Shown here piece after piece: positions 23,401 through 35,093 of a stretch of DNA of 64,000 nucleotides; position 1 is the stretch's first letter, and every line of letters begins with the position of its first letter. The translations under genes and the position numbers were made by a program. The notes beneath the pieces are model-generated. The model saw only the letters and a program-made list of their open reading frames with translations. It ran no database searches and was not told the origin of the DNA. Source of the stretch: Elmis aenea (lineage: Eukaryota; Arthropoda; Insecta; Coleoptera; Elmidae); contig OX393581.1 of the NCBI GenBank assembly GCA_947652605.1, positions 28,266,788 to 28,330,787 of the forward strand, given 5' to 3'.

Positions 23401-23737
23401 TTTAAATCACGTGACATGACTGAAAACTTCTTAGTTTATATTTTGTATCGTGGAACGCCCTGTGAGACAAATTTGCGAAACTTGTAAAAAAATTGACAGC
23501 CAGCTCTGCATTTAAAGTGAGTGTACGTAGATATTTCCTTATTAAGTCCAAATACTATAGAACAGTTAAAGGCCAACAGGTCGATCGCGAAACAAATTTC
23601 AGTCAATTACTGCTACTAGTTTGAAGTTTGCTCAAGTGAGATATTCATTTTTCTCAAACAAAGAGATTATTACTGTATTAATTTACTTTTGTTTTTAGTA
23701 TCCTTAAGGGCGCCCGGAAATTATCTATGCCTAAAAA

Positions 23738-23915
23738 TGGTCAATTTGCGGTCGGGTTGGCTATGAAAACGTCAGAGATAAAATCAAAATTTCCTTATTT
23801 ACCAATGCGATCATTCTTTGCTAGTAAAACAGTACGAAGTTTTAGAAAACACTTGGGTATACATATTCTGCAAAAAAACGCGAAAAACGAGACTCCTGTA
23901 AAAAAAATATTTTTT
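23738..23915 (+). repeat. single arm of the palindromic family D repeat
   Basis: GTCAGAGATAAAATCAAAAT (23771-23790), TATTTACCAATGCG and TTTGCTAGTAAAA line up with 58468-58645 (GTCAGAGACAAAATCAAAAT, TATTTACCAATGCG, TTTGCAAGTAAAA). Only one arm is present, so this is a fragment of the foldback element seen whole at 58331-59031. The frame at 23727-23942 is a by-product. Confidence 0.7.
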
Positions 23916-24371
23916 GAAGTTGGAAAATATGGTGATATCTGAATGATGCACCAATCTAAAATAACAGTTACATTCAACATTAATAAGTATCTTAAGAAAG
24001 TACTAATAAAATTGATCTAATGAATAAAACAAAAAAGATAGGAGAAAAAAAAATTCCACATTTTCATTCTTTTTTTTTTGCTATAACACCTGAAGAACGA
24101 GAAATTTTGTACTTTTGAAAATTGATTGTTGCTGTTTTCTCATACTTGGGAATAATTCATCCAATTTAGCGCCGTCCACGAACCCATAGTAGTCCGCGAT
24201 ATAAAAACTATTTATAAATATATTTTCTCTATTTTAAAAGATGCGCTTATTTCTTATTGAAAATGTTTTGTCATTGTTAAGATGTTACAGGATTTATTAT
24301 TGTTTGTAAATAAGTTTATAAATAGATTAAATTAGCTCACTGTTAATATCTAGTATAGGTACAGTAATATC

Positions 24372-24796
24372 CAGGGATCCGTACCGCTAAGAATTACGGT
24401 TCAGTTCTGGTTACCGGTTCGATACATTTTAACTTTTCGGTTTACGTTCCGAACCACCGGTTTAAATTTTATGATGATTCGGTAACCGGTTCGGCGGCAA
24501 CGGTTCAGTTCCGGTTCCGGTTCAATGCAAAATATGATGACAATGCATATTTATAAATAAAACTCTCTGAAATATTTCCATTTTTGGTAAAATGTAATCA
24601 AAATTACGAAAATGAAACATTTACAAAAAAAACTGGTCCGACCAGTTAAAGCGGTTTGAACCGGTTTACACCAGTCGGTTCGTTTTGATTTTGCGGTTTT
24701 GTGATTTTTCAAATAAAAGGTTTAGTTCCGAGTCACGGTTTATTAAAAAAGCACCGGTTCGTCCCGGTTTTTGTCCCGGTGCGGTTCGGGTCCCTG
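24372..24796. mobile_element. hAT MITE, CCGGTTC simple-sequence family
   Basis: Ends CAGGGATCCGTACCG (24372) and GGTTCGGGTCCCTG (to 24796) are flanked by the perfect 8-bp duplication GTAATATC (24364-24371 and 24797-24804). Both ends are built of GGTTC, CCGGTT and CGGTTC words. The centre is AT-rich. It has no coding capacity. Confidence 0.95.
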
Positions 24797-25289
24797 GTAA
24801 TATCAACAGATAAAATTTAACTTACAAAAACTTTTTGGGATTTCAACAATGTGTAGGAGTGTAAAGGCGTCTTATCACTAAAAGTTTGAGAACTCCTGCA
24901 AATACTAATTTTGTAACTTCAAAATCTGCGCCCAAAGTCCATGAGTTTGTTAATCAAAGTTAACTAATTAATGTAAATACAAAGTAAATAAACTTATTAA
25001 AATTATTCGGGTTAAATTGCATGTCTGTATTTTAATGCCATTAAAACAATAGGTAATATCTTAAACGTTACTTTATAGTTTGGTTCTAGGAAAAAAAAAA
25101 TGCGTTTATTTTCTGTAAGCAATAATTTCAGTAAGCTTAAGTTGATTCTGGTTGAATTGGCACACAAAGTTTTAATATTAACAATTTTTTAAAGGGGTGT
25201 GTTTACACTCTGAACTATTATTATTTTACAAAAACTTCTATGGCAGTCTAATTACATACTTGATAATTTTACCTATACCATTTTTCTAG

Positions 25290-25352
25290 AATGTAGGTAT
25301 ACATGAAGCTAATGTAGGTATACATGAAGCTAATGTAGGTATACATGAAGCT
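25290..25352 (+). repeat. three perfect copies of a 21-bp unit
   Basis: AATGTAGGTATACATGAAGC plus T is repeated exactly three times at 25290, 25311 and 25332. The unit contains the palindrome GTATAC. The identity of the copies implies a very recent duplication. Confidence 0.95.
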
Positions 25353-26930
25353 TTAATAATACAACAAAATCCTGCAAAACCAGTACACAATTTTGAGCTG
25401 ACGGTATCGTGAAAATAATTTACTCTTTAATTAATACTAAGTTTAACGTCACTTTATCCGTGGTTTGTAAAGAATTAAAAATCAACTTTATAATGCTAAT
25501 CCTCATGCTACATTAAACAAATGTTATATTTATCGTATATGCGTTGCAATCGATGTTCTTAATTAAGTATATCAAAAAATATACAGTTACAATATACAGA
25601 TACTTACGTACAAATTTTCCGCACTGTTTGGTAATTTTAAAATGTGAAACAAAAGTATTTGTTTCTTGGTCGATGGGTCAGATTAACAATCACAGTTAGC
25701 CTGTATATTTGGTCAGCATATTCAGTAAATCAAAATTTGCAATGATGAAATTTACAAAATATTTTAAGACAGTTTATAATCCTGATGGTTATATATTAAT
25801 AAGTGTGGTACCACATATAATTATCAATTAAAAGAATATTGATAATTTTGCTATAATTTTGTGTTATCACAATAACATGTTGCTAGGTAACAGTCCGATG
25901 CTGTAGGTGTGGGTGGAGGGCTTTAAACTTAAAAGCAACATGCCACGTTCGAGGGGATTAAATACGGAATTTGTAAGCATTTATATATGCTCGATGATTA
26001 TTTGGTGGACTGTTTTTTTGCAAATTTTTGCATGGAACCATAAACCAAACTGACAATATTGTTTGCGTAATGTTAGTTGGCAACATGCAACGTGATAATT
26101 AATTACCCTAGACTAGGGTTATTATTGTAATTTTCATCTTATTTGTTTAGTTTCATCGCCTGACTTCTTATGCTTAAAAATTAAAAAAAAAAAACATCGT
26201 GTAAATAAATTAAAATATAAACGTCTTTTTTGAAAACCATTTTGTATTGATACAGAAATAACTCAATTATAAATTGTAAGATATTAAAGCTTTAAAATAC
26301 ACGAAGTAAGTAATCCTCAGAAGTGCTTTTCGGTTTGTCTATAAATTGCGAGTAAAGTATTACCGCAATTTGTAAACAGATCTTAGTCAAATGCGTATTT
26401 AACCGTGAATTTCTTGAGGTACTTTATCGCAATTTAAATAAACGTATCTATGGTTAAAGTTAAAAAAAATCGTTATACGTAAGCTGTTTTAAAAATACTG
26501 AGAAATAAAAGAAAATCTTATTTCGTCAATATTTCGCCGTTGTTTTTATCATATTAGCTACTGTGTAATGATGATGAAATACCATCTTATAATATTTTAT
26601 TCTTTAATTCCTAGAACGTCAAAAACATCCCACGGACTATAGCCTCAGTTGCTATAGAATTCAATATTGAATTTTAAAGAACATTCATATCCTCCTACAT
26701 ATTTGCTATAATTAAAACTGCTGTTAAAATCCTTATAACTTGCATCTACTCAGGTTTCGTTTAGTTAGTTATAAAGACTATCGACAATAAAATTTAAACT
26801 TTTAAAGTTGAAAAATATGCAATTTTTAACTTTAACCGTGTCATTAAATATATCAGCCATACTTTTTTTTATGGTATTTAAATGCTTATTTTCGTCAGAC
26901 GTTAAAACAGTGCTTTTTTTTAATTTACAG
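25353..26930. other. AT-rich sequence, nothing recognised
   Basis: No element ends or long frames. A slightly GC-richer patch at 25880-25960 has no open frame of note. Confidence 0.5.
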
Positions 26931-27003
26931 AACAATTCCCAGCAGAGAGCACTTTAGAAGATATTAACAAGATTTTGGTGGATCAATATTAAACTAATTT
27001 ATC
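26931..27003 (+). other. possible 73-bp exon between splice consensus sites
   Basis: A pyrimidine-rich tract ends in TTTACAG at 26930, and GTAAGTA starts at 27004, so both borders match splice consensus well. One frame reads QFPAESTLEDINKILVDQY then TAA, a composition richer in acidic and polar residues than surrounding chance frames. The stop is 14 bases before the donor, so if real this would be a last coding exon followed by a 3' UTR intron. The other two frames close earlier. I do not recognise the peptide. The donor lies 48 bp from a transposon edge, so the exon could also be fortuitous. Confidence 0.25.
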
Positions 27004-27051
27004 GTAAGTACTTGTTAATCAGAATATTTAAAACTTTGTTTGATTTTTCTG

Positions 27052-27734
27052 TATACCGGGTGTAACTGAAATCAGGCTCACCCCCCTTTTTTTTTTTTAG
27101 TTTTGAACTTAGACAAATGAAATTTTAGACAAGTAATATGTGCAAAAAACTGGATTATTTGAACATAGGTACAATTTTGTTTCACTTCGGGTTTCGCCGG
27201 AAATAACCCTAACTTTGTTATTTTAAATGGAACACCCTGTATATTTTTACATTTTTGGAAAGAGGAAGCGATTTTGGATACAATTGCACCATTTTGGTTA
27301 ATTTTTATAACCTCAAATAATTTTTTGACAAAAATTAAATTTTTTATTAAGTGTGCCGTGACCCGCATAAATTAAATTTTATTATGTCAACAAGTGTCCA
27401 AAAAATGGTTTTGTAAATTTTAATTGACATTTGGGCTGCTTAAATAGACCTTAAAGGTTGCGAAATTGGTTTTTTGACAAAAAGTCATTTTTTTTTAAAT
27501 GGAACGATGGTGGTTCATGCGGTTATTTAAATAGAGTATTTTCTGGCGAATTCAACAATAAATATACAGTGTTTCATTTAAAATAACAAAGTTTGGGTCA
27601 TTTCCGGCAAAACCGGAAGTGAAACAAAAGTGTACCTATGTTCAACTAATCCAGTTTTTTGCACATATCACATGTCTAAAATTTTATTTGTCTAAGTTCA
27701 AAACTAAAGAAAAAAAGGGGGTACACCCGGTATA
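27052..27734. mobile_element. palindromic family E element, copy 1 (TACCGGGTGTA ends)
   Basis: Ends are TATACCGGGTGTAA (27052) and ACACCCGGTATA (to 27734). Arms of about 180 bp pair, including GTTATTTTAAATGGAACACC (27217-27236) with its inverse around 27573-27592. The same family occurs at full length at 32144-33442 and as a fragment at 49735-49787. Ends fit TA duplication. There is no transposase. Confidence 0.85.
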
Positions 27735-28214
27735 TAACGTTTGTTTAAGAAAAATTAAAATGTTTTTTGGTGGTTTAAAATACTTTAAACTACCTTAATT
27801 AAAAGAATAAAGCAATAATTTAAGCCAGATACTAAATAAATTGCGTATGATATCCTACATGTAATTTATTTTATTGATAAATATTAAAATAAATGCTTAA
27901 AATAAACAAATCACACCTACTGAAAGAGTGTATTTAACAAAAAATAAGGTGATAGGTTATATTTTAATATTACAATACATTTGGAACATTTATTGCGATT
28001 TAATAATTGAAATATACCTACATGAACGTCAGTCAATATGAATTGATAATCCTTTGAAAGTTCTACTACTATTCTTATTTTCTCTCAACATTATTTTCTC
28101 TTGCAAACAATGTATAAAACCTTTCGTTTTCCAGATTTTTTCATAAAATATACTTAACATGATTTACTTTATGATACTACTGTATGATATACTTTATATT
28201 GTTTATCTGAATTG
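27735..28214. other. AT-rich sequence, nothing recognised
   Basis: Nothing identifiable between two palindromic elements. Confidence 0.5.
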
Positions 28215-29106
28215 TACAGGGTGTCACAGCCAAAATTAGTCGATTGCTCGGTTAACAGTGGAAGTTTTTTTGGGCATTGACTTCATAACCCAAAACTATT
28301 TGTAACTATACAGTGTTTTGTTCCTGATTAATTGATACGTAACAATGCTTTTTAAAGAAAAAACACCTTATTGTTTAATTTTTAGTTTACAAATAAAATT
28401 TAAAATAAAAAGGTTTTTCGTACCAAAAATCAATTATTTCTAATTAATTTATATTATAAACAAATTATTAAGAGAAACGGGACTTACATTAAATAATTTC
28501 AGGAGGAATATTAAATATTTGAGGTGCTGGTAATATGGGCCATTTTCAGTTTAAAAGTTCATATTATTGATCCAATTCTTAATGCTTAAAAGCTGTTTGA
28601 ATATCGACCTTAAAAAACCTCACAAAAGGATGATTATTGCATTAATTGATTATTATTATATTACAAAACACACGATAATTAGCAATAGTTCAAAGTTAAT
28701 GTTCAAAAATCCACCACCAACATCAATACACTCTCGAACTTACTATGTGTAGCTTCACATTCTAGCCGTAAGTTTGAGAGTGCATTGAAATTTGGATGAT
28801 TATCATGTTTATCTGAACTTTTTAACTCAAAATGGTCCATACTACCAGTTCCTAAAATGTTTACTATTCCTTCTAAAACAAGAGATTTAAAATACAAAGA
28901 ACCTTATATAATTTTGAAGAAAATTTGATTTACATTCCAAAAAGTTTGCGTTTTTTTATCACAAAGTTACGTGTCGTGACGGAAAAACAAAACGTTGTAT
29001 CTATTATTGCCTTTAAGTTGACAAACAAAATTTATTCACCGGTTTTCAAAATTTGCCTTAATAACAGAACTATTGAATAATTCATCTTGGCTGGGACACA
29101 CTGTTT
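28215..29106. mobile_element. palindromic element with ACAGGGTGTCACAGCC ends
   Basis: The left end TACAGGGTGTCACAGCCAAA (28215) pairs with the right end GGCTGGGACACACTGT (to 29104). Inner arms fold about a centre near 28755: TCAATACACTCTCGAACTTA (28722-28741) with GTAAGTTTGAGAGTGCATTG (28767-28786), and GGGCCATTTTCAG (28538) with TCAAAATGGTCC (28828). Frames 28567-28752 and 28703-28897 fall on the hairpin and are not genes. Confidence 0.75.
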
Positions 29107-30041
29107 ACGCGTTTTATGATTAAACTAAAGTAACAAGTTATTTCACTAATTAAAATTTAAGTCATTGTTTGCGTTAGCCGGTAATCTACATTTTTAACCA
29201 GATTGAACCATTTTTTAAACATTGCTGTTTTACATTTACATTACATATATTGTAGTAGTATCAGTTCATACGTATACTTTACCGATTTAAAGTTAAGACA
29301 AGAGGGTTATAAAGGCGGTAACCTCAAAAAGTTTGCTACCGTGTAACTCTTCTGAATTCCCAGTTGTCTTTTCCGTTAACACTAACTGCGCTGTTCCTGC
29401 CAGATACGAGTGTGTATTTATGTAGTACAACCAGCTGCAGTTTTATAGGATGCATTACCTTGCTGATTCATTAGGGCTTCGAACTTTTAATTAGGATGCA
29501 AAATGTACAAATTATGTTAGATTTCTGGGTCATGTGTTTACCTTCGTAATTATTAGACATCAAAATAAATTATTCGGGTGTGTAATTTAATTTAGTACGT
29601 AGAATTAATGCCCTTAATAAAATAAAGCTGTATTATTACGAATTCTAAATGAAAAACAACCCTATGTTTATTTAATTGTTATAGTGAAGTTTAAGATATC
29701 CACGTAAAGCCATTTAATTTTTTCTAAGGCGGTGCAACTTTTATTGCTGTTATTTATGTGTGTTTTTTTAAGTCAGATTACCGGAAAAAAGAAATGTAAA
29801 ATGTTGTCAAAGAAAAAATTATTTTACAAAAACGGCAATTTTGACGGTCCTCGAGTTATTAGAGAGGTTTACATTTTTGTTCACGTTGGGTAATTTGCAA
29901 TAATTACTTTAAGTGGTACTTTGTTTACATTTATCCGCGATTTTCATGAGCTTTGGGTAAATGTAAACAGTTGCTGCAGGTTGTATAGTATTAAACGTTT
30001 TTGAACTCCAGTATTTGACTAAAAAACAACAACTGTAAAAT
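29107..30041. other. AT-rich sequence, nothing recognised
   Basis: I see no element ends or coding frames. The right edge leads into the tRNA-Lys-like sites below. Confidence 0.45.
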
Positions 30042-30124
30042 GCCCCATGTTGGGCGCCAAATTCTCACCGGAACAAATGAAGATGAATGTTGGTGGTCAT
30101 GGAACGGCCCCGCGTTGGGCGCCA
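30042..30124 (-). other. two tRNA-Lys-type primer-binding-like sites in direct repeat
   Basis: GCCCCATGTTGGGCGCCA (30042-30059) and GCCCCGCGTTGGGCGCCA (30107-30124) differ at two bases and are 65 bp apart. Each is one base off the 3' end of insect tRNA-Lys(CUU), GCCCCACGTTGGGCGCCA (recalled from general knowledge). On the minus strand this is the usual primer-binding site of many insect LTR retrotransposons. No LTR pair or gag/pol frame is recognisable next to them. They could also be tRNA-derived SINE scraps. Confidence 0.45.
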
Positions 30125-32143
30125 ACATTCGTTTCAGTGCCAATTAAAAACGTCTTAAAGCAATTGTTATGGTATATAATAAAAATTGCACATATTAATT
30201 GTTTATCTTCCCACAGGTGAAAAATACACAATACATTTTCATCGATTTGTCAATTCCTTCACTATAAAATTTTGCTGTAACATTAGGTTTATAGGTTTTT
30301 TGTGAAAAGAAAAATTAATCACCGAAAGTATTTTTTGTTGTTGGTTATTTTGCTGCAAAGAATTTTTAATATTCATAATATATATCCCTATATGTTAGAT
30401 ATTTAACAATCAAATCTTTTATTTTGGACATAGAGCATAGACACTAAATAAAAACTATATATTGTAATGTAACAAAAACTTAATGCTTACGAATAAAGTA
30501 ATGACGTAATGTTTTACGGTTAAAATATTTATGAACAAAAATTTTTATTTTTAGAAGTTTTAACATTTGTTAAAAGCTAACAATGTCAATTAATATGTAT
30601 TTGTAATTAATAATCACTTTCGAAACAAACATAAATAAGTACCTTGTTCAACACTTCCTACGGTTTTTTATTAAATATCTGTTTTTATAAATTAATTACC
30701 TAAATCATTTCAACATTTATTAGGTATTGTCTGTTTTTATAAAATGTGCTAAAAGCATACAATTTCTTAAGTAACTTCCCAAATTTCATACAAACTTATA
30801 CAATCGCTGAAAAAAAACAATGTCGTTGGCTTTTTATCTAGAAAATATAAACTAGCCACCTGCATTATAAAAGAATTGTAGAAAACATAAAAATATAATA
30901 AACCTTAAGAATTTTTGTTGCTTAACGTTAAACTTGAATGTTCTGTTAAAGAACTTACTACGCGAAATAATTTAATATTTTCCTTGAATAACGAACTTGT
31001 TATAATATCTGTGCTGCTATAGCTAACAAACTAATCAGGTTTATCAGGAGAAGCGCAGCTGTTTTAAAAATGAACAAAAATAAGTTATGTAGTAAGCGTT
31101 CGATGTATAAAAATTTTAATTAAAACAGAATGAATGTTTTAAGGAGCAAATCTGTCAGTATTTTAAAAATATTCAGTCATATTAGGAGGCGAAGCGCACC
31201 TCGAAATTACGCAATAATAACCTTAGGGTTGACTTTTTACAGCTCTCGCTAAAATGAAATGATTTCAATTTCTAGAGACAGTGTATCCTAAAATTGTTTC
31301 CACTTTCTTTTTTCGCTCATTTTTTCCGACTTCCAGCTCCCCTATTTCACTTGGTAAAACCGAGTGTGCTCATCTAAATGACCACAGATTTCTAGATAAA
31401 CTCCACAAAGTGAAGCTTTGCGAAAATGTTACGAAAAATATCGCCAAGGAAGGGAGAATTTAAAAATCACCGTGAAAAAATATCGGGCTGTTTTAAAGAC
31501 GACAAACGAAATTTAAGTAAATGTTACGATAATATTTTGCAAAGGTTTTGTTAATTTTTTTACTATAAAATTTCTTAATTTTACATTCATTTAACCAATA
31601 TTATCAAATCTTAAACAAATTTTATGCCTTTTTGGATATAATACTTTAAGAAATGTTTAAGATTTTTTAAGTTAAAAATTTACTTTAACTTAAAATAAAC
31701 TTAGAAATAATCTGCAATGGAACATATTGAACAACGTAAATATAGTTTGTTTTTAATACTCCAGTATACTAAATAAACGTTGTAATTAATAGATAATAGC
31801 AAGAACAGTATAATAATAAAGTTATTAACTCGAACAGATACATTTACAGACTGTTAAAACTTAAAAGTGTAGCAGATAATATAAGCATTACTTTAATCCT
31901 AATAATAATCTAATTTTATGTTATTCGTTTTTTTTTTTAAATTTCATACGGATATTTTAAAGATTGTGAAGTCAAAATAGAAGCTGATACAAATTAGGAT
32001 AATAATAATAAAATTTTAAAATAACTTAATAAACAAGTTGCTTACCTAAAACAAACCTTAAAAATTCTTATTTTTACTTTAGCCATACGTGGTATCAAGA
32101 AAGTAATATTATCGCAAAAAATTTTGATTTTCAGAGTTCGATG
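30125..32143. other. 2 kb AT-rich sequence, nothing recognised
   Basis: No terminal repeats, tandem arrays or frames with known motifs. A short plus-strand frame at 31281-31463 shows nothing I recognise. Confidence 0.5.
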
Positions 32144-33442
32144 AATACCGGGTGTAAATGAAGTGTGGTACACCCCCTTTTTTTTTCTTTAGTTTTGATT
32201 TTAGATAAATGAAAATTTAGACATATATGTGAAAAAAACCGGGCTTTTTGAGCCGTTGCACACGTTTATTTCACTTCCGGTTTCGCCGGAAATGACCCCA
32301 ACTTTGTTATTTTAAATGGAACACCCTGTATATTTTTAAATTTTTGGAAAGAGGAAGTGATTTTGGATACAAATGCACTATTTTGGTTAATTTTTATAAC
32401 CTCAAATTTTTTTTTAAACAAAATTTAATTTTCGGTTAAGGGTGCCGTGACCTGCACAAATTGATTTTTATTATGTCAACAATTGTCCAAAAAACGTTTT
32501 TGTAAATTTTAAATGACATTTAGGTTACTTTAATCGGCTTTGAAGGTTGCGGAATCGGTTTTTTGACAGAAAGTGAATTTTTTTAAATGGAACCATGCTG
32601 GTACTAGCAGTTATTTAAATGGAGCATCTTTTAACGAATCCATCAATACCAATAACTTTTATACTTTATATTAAGAATCTACTTTAAAAATTTCAAAATA
32701 TTGTGAAAATTTATTTATTAAGAGATTTAATCGCAGTACACTGTGCATAACTAAAACAAAACAAATGATCGTTGTTTTATGTTTAACTACTATAGTCATT
32801 TAATTAAAAAGTCTAAAAATTTTGGTAATCATTTTTATATAATTAGATTACTGCGAATAAAAGGATCTCTTAATAAATTTTCACAATAATTTGAAATTTT
32901 TGAAGTAGATTCTTAATAAAAATAGAAGTTATTGGTACCGATACATTCGTTAGAAGATGCTTGATGTAAATAACCGCTAGTACCAGCATGGTTCCATTTA
33001 AAAAAATTGACTTTTTGTCAAAAAACCGATTCCGCAACCTTCAAAGCCGATTAAAGTAACCTAAATATCGTTTAAAATTTACAAAAACGTTTTTTTGGAC
33101 AATTGTTGATATAATAAAAATCAATTTGTGCAGATCACGGCACTCTTAATAATAAACTAAATTTTGTTTCAAAATTATTCGAGGATATAAAAATTAACGA
33201 AAATAGTGCAGTTATATCAAAAATCACTTCCTCTTTCCAAAAATATAAAAATATACAGGGTGTTCTATTTAAAATAACAAAGTTGGGGTCATTTCCGGCG
33301 AAACCGGTAGTGTAAAAATTGTGTGCAAGGACTCAAAAAGCCCGGTTTTTTTCACATATCATAATTCTAAAATTTCATTGGTTTAAAATCAAAACTAAAG
33401 AAAAAAAAGGGGGTGTACCACACTTCATTTACACCCGGTATA
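32144..33442. mobile_element. palindromic family E element, copy 2 (1.3 kb, nearly complete hairpin)
   Basis: The ends are GAATACCGGGTGTAAATGA (32144) and TCATTTACACCCGGTATA (to 33442). The two halves are reverse complements for about 600 bp each with scattered differences, meeting near 32790. Paired examples are CCAGCATGGTTCCATTT (32986-33002) against AAATGGAACCATGCTGG (32585-32601), and ATACAGGGTGTTCTATTTAA (33254-33273) against TAAATGGAACACCCTGTAT near 32312-32330. An inner TACAGGGTG terminus in each arm suggests an older element was captured within the arms. No coding region. Confidence 0.9.
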
Positions 33443-33530
33443 TGTACACGTTTTAAGCTCCCCTGAATCCGTTTTAAGGTCCGCTGTACCCGTTTTGACT
33501 ATTTTCGCGATGGTGTCCGTGAAAAAAAAT

Positions 33531-33725
33531 ATTTTTAAACAAGCTCTTAATAAAATGTACTAAAAAGAAGAACATACATTTTTCAAAAAGCTTGTCGCGA
33601 GAAGTTCATAGGTATTTAATTCGACTTATTGCGACAAGCTTTTAGAAAAATTTATTTTCTTATTTTTAGTACATTTTAATAAACGCTTGTTTAAAAAAAA
33701 AACTTATTCATTTTTAGTGAAATGC
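33531..33725. repeat. inverted repeat with about 80-bp arms
   Basis: Arms pair around 33620: TTCAAAAAGCTTGTCGCG (33573-33590) with TGCGACAAGCTTTTAGAAAA (33632-33651). Outer parts (TAAACAAGCTCTTAATAAAA with TTTTAATAAACGCTTGTTTA) also pair. Probably a small foldback element. No target duplication was identified. Confidence 0.6.
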
Positions 33726-33829
33726 CATTTGTCGCAATTATTGAATTTTCGTAAAATGTCATTATTATTTTAATTTTTTTTTAAACAATATTTTAAGTAC
33801 GCTGTGGTTGTTCATGTGTCATAAACACT

Positions 33830-34241
33830 CAAGGACACTAAACTAATAGGATGGCCCATCCGACGAAATTCGTAAACATTTCGATGACGATAGAGTCAGC
33901 TATGAGATGACGTCCTACAAATGTTATTTATAAAGTGACAGATGTGTCATCTGTCATACATGTACAAAACGTTCAGGTTTATTTAAATCGACCCATTGGG
34001 TTTACAACACACCTTATTTTATTTGGCAATAATTTAACAAGAACAAATTTAGCAAAAAAAATATATATTTTGGTGAGCTATTCAATTAATGTCATCTACT
34101 ATACTTTGGAACGTGTCATGCAACATAAAATCTAAGATATCGGTTTATACATTTTTGCGATATTAATGACGTCACTTCCAGATAGCCAAGTAATACATTA
34201 GTCTTATGGGAATGGGTCATCCTATTAGTTTAGTATCCTTG
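33830..34241. mobile_element. Mutator-like MITE, copy 1, with perfect 9-bp duplication
   Basis: Ends CAAGGACACTAAACTAATAG (33830) and CTATTAGTTTAGTATCCTTG (to 34241) are flanked by the perfect 9-bp duplication ATAAACACT (33821-33829 and 34242-34250). Nine-base duplications point to Mutator-like elements, although without a transposase this is inference. Plus-strand frame 33935-34135 lies inside and is not a recognised gene. An inverted relative lies at 34483-35093. Confidence 0.85.
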
Positions 34242-34250
34242 ATAAACACT

Positions 34251-34473
34251 CGCATGTAACGTCATTTTGACAGACGTCATTTTGACAGACGTCATTTACT
34301 AAACTGACGTTAATTAGAACGCCTGGAGTGGCACTTTAAACTTTGGATATCCACAAATACACAATCACATATATGAAGTTACATAGCTACAATGTATGGC
34401 AAAAGTAATTTGGTGGGCACACCAGTATATTTTACATCTATTTAACGAAAATCAAGCAAATTGTGAAAATGTT
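34251..34473. repeat. spacer with tandem TTTTGACAGACGTCA units
   Basis: At 34259-34302, ACGTCATTTTGACAG is repeated in tandem (about 17-bp period, two full copies and part of a third), giving several GACGTCA words. The rest of the spacer between the two Mutator-like elements is unremarkable. Confidence 0.7.
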
Positions 34474-34482
34474 GTTTGTGCT

Positions 34483-35093
34483 CAAGAATACGACACTAAA
34501 TAGAATATGGTTCATTCCCATAAGACTAATGTATTACTGAGTTATCCGGAAGTGGCGTCATAATTAACGCCAAAATCTTAAAACCGATGTCTTAGATTTT
34601 ATATTGCATGACACGTTCCAAAGGATAGCTAGATGAAATTAATTGAATAACTCATCAAAAATAATTATTTTTCTTAAATATGTTCTTGTTAATTCCATTG
34701 CCAAATAAGATAAGGTTTCTTATAAACCAAATAGGCCGATTTATATAAACCTGAACGTTTTATACATTTGTGACATATGACATCTGTCACTTTATAAATG
34801 ACATTTGTAGGACGTCATAGTTGACGTCATAACTGACGTCATAGCTGATGTCAGTTATATCACTCTTTCGTCATCGAAATGTTTACGAATATCGTCGGAT
34901 GGGGTCATGGGCGTCCGCAGAGGGGGGCTAATGGGGCACTTCCCCCTCCCCGGAATCGAGTAAAAACAGTACTTGTAAAAACAAATCACAAAAATTAAAA
35001 AATTAAATTACAATTTATGTATATTATTGTTTGTCTCTACGCTTTGCCCTCTGGAAAATTTTCTGCGGACGCCCAATTAGTTTAGTATCCTTG
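34483..35093. mobile_element. Mutator-like MITE, copy 2, inverted, with a nested insertion
   Basis: This is the reverse complement of 33830-34241. The left end is eroded (CAAGAATACGACACTAAAT at 34483) and the right end AATTAGTTTAGTATCCTTG is intact (to 35093). The flanks GTTTGTGCT (34474-34482) and GATTGTGCT (35094-35102) agree at eight of nine bases. It contains four GACGTCA or GATGTCA words in a row at 34812-34853, more than copy 1, and a small hAT-like insert at 34906-35074. Confidence 0.8.
34906..35074. mobile_element. small hAT-like MITE inserted in the Mutator-like copy
   Basis: CATGGGCGTCCGCAGAGG (34906) and TTCTGCGGACGCCCA (to about 35075) form terminal inverted repeats. Comparison with the uninterrupted copy at 33830-34241 shows the sequence GGATG...ATTAGTTTAG is split here, proving insertion. 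The exact target duplication is blurred by loss of a few bases at the right junction. Confidence 0.75.

Noticed and set aside
23727..23980. 71-codon frame with a transposon-independent look
   Set aside because: The sequence is one arm of the palindromic repeat at 58331-59031, where the equivalent frame is broken.
28567..28897. Small genes in the 28.6-28.9 kb region
   Set aside because: Both frames lie on the inner arms of a palindromic element and mirror each other.
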